Positions 43,877 through 51,685 of a stretch of 64,000 nt of DNA are shown one piece after another. How positions within the stretch are numbered: the stretch's first letter is position 1; the number at the start of each line of letters is the position of its first letter. The position numbers and the translations under genes are program-made. Below the pieces are notes generated by a model that was not told the origin of the DNA, ran no database searches, and saw nothing but the letters and a program-made list of their open reading frames with translations. This DNA is from Caenispirillum bisanense (lineage in GTDB: Bacteria > Pseudomonadota > Alphaproteobacteria > Rhodospirillales > Rhodospirillaceae): contig NZ_BAAAEP010000025.1 in assembly GCF_039523075.1 (NCBI RefSeq), forward strand, positions 1-64,000, in the 5' to 3' direction.

Positions 43877-44716
43877 TCAGTCGCGCACCTTGAACTGGCT
43901 CAGCATCTCCGCCAGCTGCGGGGCGCTGTCCACTTCCAGCATGCCGATGGTGTGGTAGCCGCAGTCCACATGATGCACTTCGCCGGTCACGCCGGAGGCG
44001 AGGTCCGACAGGAAGTAGAGGCCGGACTTGCCCACGTCTTCCAGCGTCACGTTGCGGCGCAGCGGGGCGTTCAGCTCGTTCCACCGCAGGATCTGGCGGA
44101 AGTCGCCGATGCCGGAGGCGGCCAGGGTCTTGATCGGGCCGGCCGAGATGGCGTTGACGCGGATGCCGTCCACGCCCAGGTCGACGGCCAGATAACGCAC
44201 GCTGGCTTCCAGTGCGGCCTTCGCCACGCCCATGACGTTGTAGTGGGGCATGACGCGCTCGGCGCCGTAGTAGGTGAGGGTGACCAGCGATCCGCCCTCG
44301 GTCATCAGCGGCGCGGCGCGGCGGCAGACGTCGGTGAACGAGAAGCAGGAGATCTGCAGGCTGCGGGTGAAGTTCTCCAGGGTGGTGTCGACGTAGCGGC
44401 CCTTCAGCTGGTCCTTGTCGGCCCAGGCGATGCCGTGCAGCACGAAGTCGAGCTTGCCCCAGCGCTTTTCCACCTCGGCGAAGGTGGCGTCCATGCTGGC
44501 GGCATCGGTGACGTCGCACGGCACCACGAAGTCCGACCCGACGCTTTCGGCCAGCGGCTTGACGCGCTTGAGCAGCGCGTCACCCTGGTAGGTGAACGCC
44601 AGCTCGGCCCCGGCTTCGTGGCACGCCTTGGCGATCGCCCAGGCGATCGACTTGTCGTTGGCGACGCCCATGATGAGGCCCTTCTTGCCCGCCATGAGGG
44701 AGGAGGAAGCGGTCAT
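43877..44716 (-). CDS. fabI: Enoyl-ACP reductase, NADH-dependent
   Basis: Reduces trans-2-enoyl-ACP in the last step of fatty-acid elongation. 279-residue SDR of the FabI type: the modified cofactor loop GVANDKSIAWAIAKA, the first active-site Tyr in LTYYGAERVMPHYN, and Tyr-x6-Lys within HYNVMGVAKAALE. The end of the substrate loop (TLAASGIGDF) is also typical. Apart from the fabD cluster, as usual. aroC follows 36 bp downstream. Confidence 0.96.
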   Translation of the reverse strand: MTASSSLMAGKKGLIMGVANDKSIAWAIAKACHEAGAELAFTYQGDALLKRVKPLAESVGSDFVVPCDVTDAASMDATFAEVEKRWGKLDFVLHGIAWADKDQLKGRYVDTTLENFTRSLQISCFSFTDVCRRAAPLMTEGGSLVTLTYYGAERVMPHYNVMGVAKAALEASVRYLAVDLGVDGIRVNAISAGPIKTLAASGIGDFRQILRWNELNAPLRRNVTLEDVGKSGLYFLSDLASGVTGEVHHVDCGYHTIGMLEVDSAPQLAEMLSQFKVRD

Positions 44717-44806
44717 GCGTTCTCTCTTGCGTTTTAGGGTCCTGTGGGGTGATACCCGATGAAAGGTGGGGCATCCTACACCAAGACATCACGGGGGCAA
44801 AGTCGG

Positions 44807-46084
44807 ATGGCCGATGCGGTGAAGGCCGGTAGGACCACCTTGCTGCTGGCTGCCGCGCGGGCCGCCGTGCGGCGCACCGGCGGCTTCACCGCCTATGTGT
44901 TCCGCCGGGCGGTGGCCGATCAGGTGTTCCTGGTGGCGGGGGATCTTGGCTATGTGTCGCTCATCGGCATCGTGCCCATGTTCGCCATCGGCGCCGCCAT
45001 GCTGGCCGCCGTGCCCGCCTTCGAGGGCGCGCGGGCGTGGCTGGAGCAGTTCATCTTCCTCAACTTCGTGCCGAGCTTCGGGCAGCAGGTGCTGGATACG
45101 GTGGCGCGCTTCGTCGATGCCTCCGGCGGGCTGACGCTGATGGGGGTGGCGGGGCTGGCGTTCATCGCCATCCTGCTGCTGGTGACCATCGAGCACGCCT
45201 TCAACCACATCTTCCGCGTCACCCGCTCGCGCCCGCCGCTGGCCCGGCTGGCGGTCTACTGGATCGTGCTGACGGTCGGGCCGCTGCTGGTCGGGGCGAG
45301 CTTTTCCATCTCCACCTGGATCCAGGCCCACGACGAGGTGGGGCTGCGGCTGCTGCTCGACCGGCTGGGCGGGCCGGTGGCCTATGCCATGCCCTACCTG
45401 CTCAGCGCCACCGCCTTCGTGCTGCTGTATGTCGCCGTGCCCAACCGGCGGGTGCGGGTGAAGGATGCCCTGGTCGGGGCCGGCGTGGCGGCCTTGCTGT
45501 TCGCCGCCCTGCGGTTCGGCTTCGTGCTCTATGTCGCCCAGGCGCACAACTACTTCACCCTCTACGGCGCGCTGGCGGCGCTGCCGCTGTTCCTCACCTG
45601 GCTCTATGCGAGCTGGAGCGTGGTGCTGCTGGGGGCGGTGGTGACGGCGGCGCTGCCCGAATGGCGGCTGCAGCGGGCGCAGATCTCCGGCCAGCCGCCG
45701 GCCACCACGCGGCTGGTGCTGGCGCTGGACGTCATCGGCTTCCTGCTGGCGGAGCAGCGGGCCGGGCCGCAGGGCGCCCGCCGGCTGCACATCCTGGCCG
45801 CCACCGGCGCCCCTGAGGCCGCCTTCACCGAGGTGATGGAGGCGCTGGAGTCCTGCGGCCTTATCGCCCGCACCGACCGCCAGCGCTGGGTGGTCGCCCG
45901 CGACCTGCGCACCACCACCCTCGGCGACCTCATCCACGCCCTCGGCCTCGGCCTGCCCGCCGATCTGCCGTCGGACCTGTCGCGGCCGTGGCGGACCAAG
46001 CTCGCCCACACCCTGCGCACCCTGCACGATACCGAGCGCTGGGCCCTGGCGACGCCGCTGTCCGACATCCTTCCCGCCCCTTGA
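44807..46084 (+). CDS. YihY/BrkB-family inner-membrane protein
   Basis: 425 residues. About six membrane helices in the first 290 residues, with GDLGYVSLIGIVPMFAIGAA, the FNHIFRVTRSRP loop and FTLYGALAALPLFLTWLYASW, the hallmarks of YihY (formerly misnamed RNase BN). The last ~130 residues form a soluble domain (QRAGPQGARRLHILAATGA ...) that resembles a winged-helix tail, often seen in this family. ATG 44807 (MADAVKAGRTTLLL). Role uncertain; divergent from fabI. Confidence 0.9.
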   Translation: MADAVKAGRTTLLLAAARAAVRRTGGFTAYVFRRAVADQVFLVAGDLGYVSLIGIVPMFAIGAAMLAAVPAFEGARAWLEQFIFLNFVPSFGQQVLDTVARFVDASGGLTLMGVAGLAFIAILLLVTIEHAFNHIFRVTRSRPPLARLAVYWIVLTVGPLLVGASFSISTWIQAHDEVGLRLLLDRLGGPVAYAMPYLLSATAFVLLYVAVPNRRVRVKDALVGAGVAALLFAALRFGFVLYVAQAHNYFTLYGALAALPLFLTWLYASWSVVLLGAVVTAALPEWRLQRAQISGQPPATTRLVLALDVIGFLLAEQRAGPQGARRLHILAATGAPEAAFTEVMEALESCGLIARTDRQRWVVARDLRTTTLGDLIHALGLGLPADLPSDLSRPWRTKLAHTLRTLHDTERWALATPLSDILPAP

Positions 46085-46222
46085 AGAGACCGGCGGTTGC
46101 GCCTACCATCATCCTTAACCCTGCGCGCCGCTAAGGTATGAGCGCCATCGACAGGGGCCAGACCAGCCAGAGGGGCTGACCACCGTCGCATCCGGCCGTC
46201 GAGCATGACGGAGGAGAGCGAC

Positions 46223-47035
46223 ATGGACGTCCAGCAGACCCATAGCCACCCCCACGGCTCCGTGGGCGGCGCGCACCTTCCCTTCGCCGACCGCGTCCGC
46301 ACCGTCGGATCGGACGACGTGTTCTCCTGGCTGTCCCGCGGCTGGCGCGACTTCGTGCGCAGCGGCATGGCGAGCGCCGCCTACGGCGCCATCTTCGCCC
46401 TGGCCGGCTACGTCATCGCCGTCGGCCTGGCGCGGCTGGACAGTCCGTTCCTGCTGCTGCCGGTGGCCGCCGGCTTCACCCTGGTGGCGCCGGTGCTGGC
46501 CATCGGCTTCTACCGCATGTCGAAAACCCTGGAAGGCGGCGGCCAGCCCACCTTCAACGAGGCGGTGACGGCGGCCCAGGCCAACGGCTTCCACATCCTG
46601 ACGGCGGGCCTCGTGCTCATGCTCTACGGCCTGATCTGGGTGCGGGTGGCGACGCTGATCTTTGCGCTCATGTTCCCGGCCACCAGCTTTTCCTTCGACG
46701 CCATGCTGGCGGTGCTGCCGACCACGGCGGGGCTGCTGTTCCTCATCGTGTCGGTGGCGGTGGGGGCGGCCTTCGCGCTGGTCGCCTTCCTGTTCTGCGC
46801 CGTCGCCCTGCCGATGATGATGGACCGGCCGGGCACCGACTTCTTCACCGCCGCCCTGGTCAGCATGACGGCGGTGCTGCGCAACCCCGGCCCCATGCTG
46901 CTGTGGGCCGGCATCATCGCCGTGGTGACGGCGGCCGGCATGGCCTTCTTCTTCCTCGGCCTGATCATCGCCATGCCGCTGATCGGCCATGCCAGCTGGC
47001 ACGCCTACCGCGCCCTGGTGAAGCCGGCCGAGTAA
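46223..47035 (+). CDS. DUF2189-family integral membrane protein (first copy)
   Basis: 270 residues; about six helices. Family landmarks: FADRVRTVGSDDVFSWLSRGW at the start, LVAPVLAIGFYRMSKTLE, HILTAGLVLMLYGLIWVRVA and the ending AMPLIGHASWHAYRALVK. ATG 46223 has GGAGGAG upstream; ATG 46205 is possible. The next gene is a paralogue in tandem, 54 bp on. Function of the family is unknown; domain sometimes labelled cytochrome-oxidase-like without evidence. Confidence 0.87.
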   Translation: MDVQQTHSHPHGSVGGAHLPFADRVRTVGSDDVFSWLSRGWRDFVRSGMASAAYGAIFALAGYVIAVGLARLDSPFLLLPVAAGFTLVAPVLAIGFYRMSKTLEGGGQPTFNEAVTAAQANGFHILTAGLVLMLYGLIWVRVATLIFALMFPATSFSFDAMLAVLPTTAGLLFLIVSVAVGAAFALVAFLFCAVALPMMMDRPGTDFFTAALVSMTAVLRNPGPMLLWAGIIAVVTAAGMAFFFLGLIIAMPLIGHASWHAYRALVKPAE

Positions 47036-47089
47036 GGCCGCGCCCAGCCCGTTCCACCACCCGTCGCAACAGCACGGAGGACGCAGATC

Positions 47090-47935
47090 ATGCCCGACGG
47101 ACAGCGGTCCCTGCCGCGCCGCGAGTCTCCCCCGCCGGCATCCCCGCCGGGGGCGGCGCTGCCCTTTCCCTATGCCGACCGCATCCGACGGGTGGAGGCC
47201 GCGCAGGTGTTCGACTGGCTCGCCAAGGGCTGGGAAGACGTCTGCGCCGCCGGCTGGGTGAGCTTTGCCTACGGTGCCGTGTTCGTGGTGCTGGGCTATG
47301 CCATCGGCATTGGTCTGGCGTGGTTCGACATGCTCTACCTGCTGACGCCGATGATCGCCGGCTTCCTGCTGGTGGCGCCGCTGCTGGCGGTCGGGCTCTA
47401 CCGCATCAGCGCGCGGCTGGAGCGCGGCGAGGCGCCGGGGTTCATCGACGCCCTGCTGGCGTGGCGGACCAACACCTTCCACATCCTGACCGCCGGCCTG
47501 GTGCTGATGCTGTTCATGATGATCTGGGTGCGCATCGCGGCGCTGATCTTCGCCGTCAGCTTCCCCTACACCAGCATGAGCTTCGCCGCCCTGGTGCAGC
47601 AGCTGGCGACGGCGGAGGGGCTGGTGTTCATGGCGGTGGGGACGGCGGTGGGCTTCTGCTTTGCCGCCGCCGCCTTCGTCCTTGGCGCCTTCGCCCTGCC
47701 GATGATGCTGGACCGCCGCGCCGACGTGTTTGCCGGTGCCATCGTCAGCGCCCAGGCGGTGTTCCGCAGTCCGCAGGCCATGGCGCTGTGGGCGGCGGTG
47801 ATCGTGGTGGTCACCGGCTTCGGCCTGATCACCGCCTTCTTCGGGCTGGTGGTGGCGCTGCCGCTGATCGGCCATGCCACCTGGCACGCCTACCGCGACG
47901 TGGTGCGGTGGGAGGAGGACGGGGAGGACAGGTAG
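47090..47935 (+). CDS. DUF2189-family integral membrane protein (second copy)
   Basis: 281 residues, clearly homologous to the gene before it from end to end: YADRIRRVEAAQVFDWLAKGW, LVAPLLAVGLYRISARLE, HILTAGLVLMLFMMIWVRIA and ALPLIGHATWHAYRDVVR line up with the first copy. The N-terminal ~25 residues are Pro-rich and not shared. Tandem duplication followed by divergence. The pair probably forms one transcript and perhaps one complex. Confidence 0.87.
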   Translation: MPDGQRSLPRRESPPPASPPGAALPFPYADRIRRVEAAQVFDWLAKGWEDVCAAGWVSFAYGAVFVVLGYAIGIGLAWFDMLYLLTPMIAGFLLVAPLLAVGLYRISARLERGEAPGFIDALLAWRTNTFHILTAGLVLMLFMMIWVRIAALIFAVSFPYTSMSFAALVQQLATAEGLVFMAVGTAVGFCFAAAAFVLGAFALPMMLDRRADVFAGAIVSAQAVFRSPQAMALWAAVIVVVTGFGLITAFFGLVVALPLIGHATWHAYRDVVRWEEDGEDR

Positions 47936-47950
47936 GCGCCGGCGCGGCGC

Positions 47951-48910
47951 CTACTCTTCGTCGAACAGGCGCTTGCGCACGTCCTGGTCGCCGGCAGGGT
48001 TCCAGCGGTCGCAGAAGTCCTTCAGCGCCGCGTCGCGCGGGTCGGGCAGCACGATGCGCAGCCGCACCAGATAATCGCCGTGGCCGTCGCCGCCGGTCTT
48101 GGGCAGGCCCTTGCCGCGCAGGCGCAGCACGGTGCCGCCGTTGGAGCCCTCCGGCACCGTCACCGCCACCCGGCCGGACAGGGTGGGGACGGTGATCTTG
48201 CCGCCGAGCACCGCTTCCTTCAGGGTCACCGGCACTTCCACCGTCACGTCGTCGCCGTCGCGGCGGTAGCTGTCGGAGTCGGCGATGACGATCTCCACCA
48301 GCGCGTCGCCCGGCGTGCCGCCGGCCATGCCGGTCAGGCCTTGGCCCTTCAGGCGCAGGGTGGTGCCGTCCTCGCTGCGCGGCGGGATGCGCACGTCGAC
48401 GGTCTTGCCGTTGGTGAGGCGGATGCGCCGGGTGCCGCCGAGGGCGGCTTCGCGGAACGGCACCTTCAGGCGGTAGTGGCTGTCCGGCCCCTTGGGCTGG
48501 CTGCGGGCCTTGGCATCGGCCTTGGCCTTGCTGGCGCGGGCGAAGATGTCGTTGAACAGCTCGTCGTCGGCAAAGGTGCTGTCGAAGTCGAAGCCGAAGG
48601 GGCCGCCGGCCCGGCCGCCGCCGCCCGCCGCTCCGCCGCCTCGGCCGGCGCCGCCGCCACCGCCGCCGAAGCCGAAGGGCGCCCGCGGGTTGCCGTCGGC
48701 GTCGATCTCGCCGCGGTCGAATTTGGCGCGCTTGTCGGCGTCGCCGAGGATGCCGTAGGCGGCGTTGATTTCCTTGAACCGCTCCGCCGCCTGCGTGTCG
48801 TCGGGGTGCAGGTCGGGGTGCATGGTGCGGGCCAGGCGGCGGAAGGCCTTCTTGATGTCGTCGGCGGTGGCGCTGCGGGAAACGCCGAGGACGGTGTAGG
48901 GATCGCGCAT
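47951..48910 (-). CDS. CbpA-type DnaJ-domain co-chaperone
   Basis: 319 residues. J domain at 1-65 with the essential HPD in RTMHPDLHPDD; a Gly-rich linker (FGFGGGGGGAGRGGGAAGGG) follows, then the two C-terminal substrate-binding beta-domains (from about 150: YRLKVPFREAALGGTRRI, VEIVIADSDSYRRDGDDV and LRGKGLPKTGGDGHGDYLV). There is no cysteine-rich zinc domain, so it is class B, like CbpA, working with DnaK. Convergent with the second DUF2189 gene (15 bp apart). Confidence 0.92.
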   Translation of the reverse strand: MRDPYTVLGVSRSATADDIKKAFRRLARTMHPDLHPDDTQAAERFKEINAAYGILGDADKRAKFDRGEIDADGNPRAPFGFGGGGGGAGRGGGAAGGGGRAGGPFGFDFDSTFADDELFNDIFARASKAKADAKARSQPKGPDSHYRLKVPFREAALGGTRRIRLTNGKTVDVRIPPRSEDGTTLRLKGQGLTGMAGGTPGDALVEIVIADSDSYRRDGDDVTVEVPVTLKEAVLGGKITVPTLSGRVAVTVPEGSNGGTVLRLRGKGLPKTGGDGHGDYLVRLRIVLPDPRDAALKDFCDRWNPAGDQDVRKRLFDEE

Positions 48911-48954
48911 GCTCGCTCAGCCGTGGTCGCTTCGGGTCCGGTCGGACAAGACGA

Positions 48955-48979
48955 GAGGCGCCCGCACGACGGGCGCCTC
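48955..48979 (-). terminator. Hairpin after the glycine-zipper lipoprotein gene
   Basis: Perfect 10-bp stem GAGGCGCCCG / CGGGCGCCTC, loop CACGA, 50 bp past the stop codon. Only a weak T-rich tail (GTCTTGTCC) on the minus strand. Confidence 0.5.
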
Positions 48980-49029
48980 CCCAGGGAACTTGTGCGGACG
49001 AAACGCGGCCGCGCGGACGGGCTGACGGA

Positions 49030-49524
49030 TCAGCCGTCCACCACGCGCCAGGTGCCGTCGGGCTGCTGGCAGGCGGTGCCGTAGGCCGTTTCGTACCGGC
49101 CGTCGATGGTAACCGTGGTGCGGTATTCGCGGCAATAGGCGCCGCTGCTGGTACGACCATCGCGCACCGGCGTGAACGAGCCGTAGTTGCCGCTCTGCGG
49201 GTTGTTCCACGAAATGGTTTCGCCAACCGGGGCGCTGTAGGCGCGGCTCTGCGCCTGCATGGCGTACTGCTGGTCGGCGCGGTCGAGCGACTTGCCGATC
49301 TCGCTGCCGATCAGGGCGCCGATGAGGGTGCCGGCCGCGGTGGCGGCGATCTGGCCGGTGCCGCCGCCGAACTGGCTGCCGATCACGGCGCCGCCGATGC
49401 CGCCGAGCAGGGTGCCGGCCGAGGTCTTGGGGTTGTTCTGGACGCCCTCGCACGCGCTCAGGCCCAGGGAGGCGACCACGGCGACAGCGGCGACAACGGG
49501 GAATTTGCGGGTGATGCTCAGCAT
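49030..49524 (-). CDS. Glycine-zipper surface lipoprotein (RT0821/Lpp0805-like)
   Basis: 164 residues. A signal peptide with lipobox LSAC (Cys25) leads to a glycine-zipper stretch (GTLLGGIGGAVIGSQFGG, then AAGTLIGALIGSEIGKSLD), able to insert in or pack on membrane. The C-terminal part (ISWNNPQSGNYGSFTPVRDG, CREYRTTVTIDGRYETAYG, ACQQPDGTW) matches the rickettsial 17-kDa/RT0821 surface-antigen domain. Expected at the outer membrane. Divergent from pdxH. Confidence 0.88.
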   Translation of the reverse strand: MLSITRKFPVVAAVAVVASLGLSACEGVQNNPKTSAGTLLGGIGGAVIGSQFGGGTGQIAATAAGTLIGALIGSEIGKSLDRADQQYAMQAQSRAYSAPVGETISWNNPQSGNYGSFTPVRDGRTSSGAYCREYRTTVTIDGRYETAYGTACQQPDGTWRVVDG

Positions 49525-49736
49525 GTCTCTCAATCCGTTGGACGGGGCGATGCGTAGAATCATAGAAACCGACCATGGCGAAACCGTGACGATCCGTCCA
49601 GGCTTCTTGTCGATCGTGGGGCAAGCGGCCCTTTCCAACACCGCTTCCCGTTTACATAATCCTGTCCTGTCCGGGTGCAACGGGCGGGAGAACACCGCCG
49701 TTGCCGCCGGCTCCGCCACCAGAGGATACCGCTTGC

Positions 49737-50336
49737 ATGACCGCCCTTGACGACGCCGCCGAACCCTTCCGCCAGTTCGAGGACTGGCTGGCCGAGGCCG
49801 GCGAGCACGAGCTGAACGACCCCAACGCCATGGCGCTTGCCACCAGCACGCCCGACGGGCGGCCGTCGGTGCGCATGGTGCTGCTGAAGGGCCTGGATGA
49901 CCGCGGGTTCGTCTTCTACACCAACCTGGAAAGCCGCAAGGGCACCGAACTGCTGGCCAACCCCCACGCCGCCCTGTGCTTCCACTGGAAGTCGCTGCGC
50001 CGGCAGGTGCGGGTCGAAGGCCCCATGAGCCTGGTGACGGACGAGGAAGCCGACGCCTATTTCGAGTCGCGGCCGCGCGACAGCCGCATCGGCGCCTGGG
50101 CGTCGCAGCAGTCGCGCCCGCTGGCCGGGCGGTTCGAGCTGGAGAAGCGGGTGGCGCAGTACGCGGCCAAGTACGCCATCGGCAAGGTGCCGCGGCCGCC
50201 GCACTGGTCCGGCTTCCGGCTGGTGCCGACGCGCATCGAGTTCTGGCAGGATCGCCCGTTCCGCCTGCACGACCGCCTGGTCTATAGTCGCGACGCCGAG
50301 GACACCCCCTGGCGGACCGAGCGCCTGTTCCCGTAA
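49737..50336 (+). CDS. pdxH: Pyridoxine/pyridoxamine 5'-phosphate oxidase
   Basis: FMN oxidase making pyridoxal 5'-phosphate. 199 residues. The FMN and substrate motifs are intact: NAMALATSTPDGRPSVRMVL, LKGLDDRGFVFYTNLESRKG, LCFHWKSLRRQVRVEG, SRPRDSRIGAWASQQSRPL, and the family ending PHWSGFRLVPTRIEFWQ with RLHDR and the final WRTERLFP. The many PLP enzymes in this window depend on its product. ATG 49737 (MTALDDAAEPFRQFE). Confidence 0.97.
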   Translation: MTALDDAAEPFRQFEDWLAEAGEHELNDPNAMALATSTPDGRPSVRMVLLKGLDDRGFVFYTNLESRKGTELLANPHAALCFHWKSLRRQVRVEGPMSLVTDEEADAYFESRPRDSRIGAWASQQSRPLAGRFELEKRVAQYAAKYAIGKVPRPPHWSGFRLVPTRIEFWQDRPFRLHDRLVYSRDAEDTPWRTERLFP

Positions 50337-50382
50337 GGACCGGCAGCGGCGCGCCGGGGTGGCGGGCGAGGGGAGGGATGTG

Positions 50383-51375
50383 ATGTCAGACGCCGATGCC
50401 GCCGCCAATGCCGCCGCCGACCCGCGCGAGGCCGTCGGCCGGCTCATGCGGCGCGCCACCTATGCGGCGGTGGCGGTGGCGTCGACGCTGATCGTGGTGA
50501 AGGTGGTGGCCTATGCCGTCACCGGATCGGTGGCGCTGATGTCCAGCCTGATCGACAGCGCCCTCGATACCGCCGCCTCGGTCATCAACCTCATCGCCGT
50601 GCGCCACGCCCTGCAGCCGGCCGATGCCGAGCACCGCTTCGGCCACGGCAAGGCGGAGCCGCTGGCCGGGCTGGGGCAGGCGGCGTTCATCGCCGGGTCG
50701 AGCATCTTCCTGCTGATCGAGGCCGCCGACCGCATGGTGACGCCGCAGGAGGTGACGCGCGGCTGGGTCGGCATCGCCGTCATGGCTTTCGCCATCGTCG
50801 CCACCTTCGGCCTGGTCGCCTATCAGAAGAGCGTGGTGCGGCGGACCAACTCCGTCGCCATCAACGCCGACAGCCTGCACTACACCGGCGACGTGCTGAT
50901 CAACGGCAGCGTCATCGTCTCCATCGTGCTGGCGTCCTACGTCGGCATCCCGCACGCCGATCCGCTGTTCGCCATCGGCATTGCCGGCTATCTGCTGTGG
51001 AATGCCCGCAGCATCTTCCTGTCCAGCCTCGACCTGCTCATGGACCGCGAGTTTCCCGAGGCGGAGCGGGAGAAGATCCTCGCCATCGCCCGCGCCCATC
51101 CCTTCGTCCACGACGCCCACGACCTGCGCACCCGGTCGAGCGGGCAGCAGCAGTTCATCCAGCTGCATGTGGAGATGGACCGCACCCTGACCCTCGCCAA
51201 GGCCCACGCCATCGGCGATCAGGTGGAGGCGGCGATCCGCGCCGAGTATCCCACCGCCGACATCATCATCCACCACGACCCCACCGGCATCACCGAGGTG
51301 CGGGCCGACGACCTGATCGCGGCGCAGGAAAAGAACGTGGGGACCGGCACCGGCTCCGGCAGCGTGGGGCCTTAG
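50383..51375 (+). CDS. Cation diffusion facilitator (FieF-like)
   Basis: 330-residue proton/divalent-metal antiporter exporting zinc, iron or similar ions. Six helices; metal-binding Asp residues in LIDSALDTAASV (helix 2) and HYTGDVLING (His and Asp, helix 5), and the loop HRFGHGKAEPLAGLGQA. The C-terminal cytoplasmic domain (HDAHDLRTRSSGQQQFIQLH, HVEMD, IIIHHDP) also binds metal. The HYTGD form (HxxxD) points to zinc or iron. ATG 50383 after GGGAGGG. Confidence 0.92.
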   Translation: MSDADAAANAAADPREAVGRLMRRATYAAVAVASTLIVVKVVAYAVTGSVALMSSLIDSALDTAASVINLIAVRHALQPADAEHRFGHGKAEPLAGLGQAAFIAGSSIFLLIEAADRMVTPQEVTRGWVGIAVMAFAIVATFGLVAYQKSVVRRTNSVAINADSLHYTGDVLINGSVIVSIVLASYVGIPHADPLFAIGIAGYLLWNARSIFLSSLDLLMDREFPEAEREKILAIARAHPFVHDAHDLRTRSSGQQQFIQLHVEMDRTLTLAKAHAIGDQVEAAIRAEYPTADIIIHHDPTGITEVRADDLIAAQEKNVGTGTGSGSVGP

Positions 51376-51388
51376 GCGGCGGCCGGGT

Positions 51389-51685
51389 TCAGTTGTTGCG
51401 GCCGGCGCGGGCCTGGGTCCAGCGCAGGCAGAACACCCGCAGGGCGCTCGACAGGTTGCCCTCGCCGTGGTCGCGGTGGATGTCGACGGCGGTGATGAGG
51501 GCGGTGATGGTGGTGCGCTCCGCCCGCGCGATGGCCTGCAGCGAGGTCCAGAACGCCTGTTCCAGCGACACCGACGTGCGGTGGCCGGCGATGTTCACTG
51601 ACCGCTTGACCACGCCGCCCGGCGGCGCCTCGCCCAGCAGGTTGGCGACGCCCGAGTCCAGATGCGAGGGGATGCGCTCGCTCAT
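51389..51685 (-). CDS. Ribbon-helix-helix domain protein
   Basis: 98 residues of the RHH_4 family: KRSVNIAGHRTSVSLEQAFW, then LQAIARAERTTITALITAVD and NLSSALRVFCLRW. Strand-helix-helix order indicates DNA binding as a dimer. Its ATG overlaps the stop of the histidine kinase gene as ATGA, so the two proteins are made together. The kinase has no response regulator nearby, so this protein is a possible partner or output, without direct evidence. Confidence 0.85.
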   Translation of the reverse strand: MSERIPSHLDSGVANLLGEAPPGGVVKRSVNIAGHRTSVSLEQAFWTSLQAIARAERTTITALITAVDIHRDHGEGNLSSALRVFCLRWTQARAGRNN

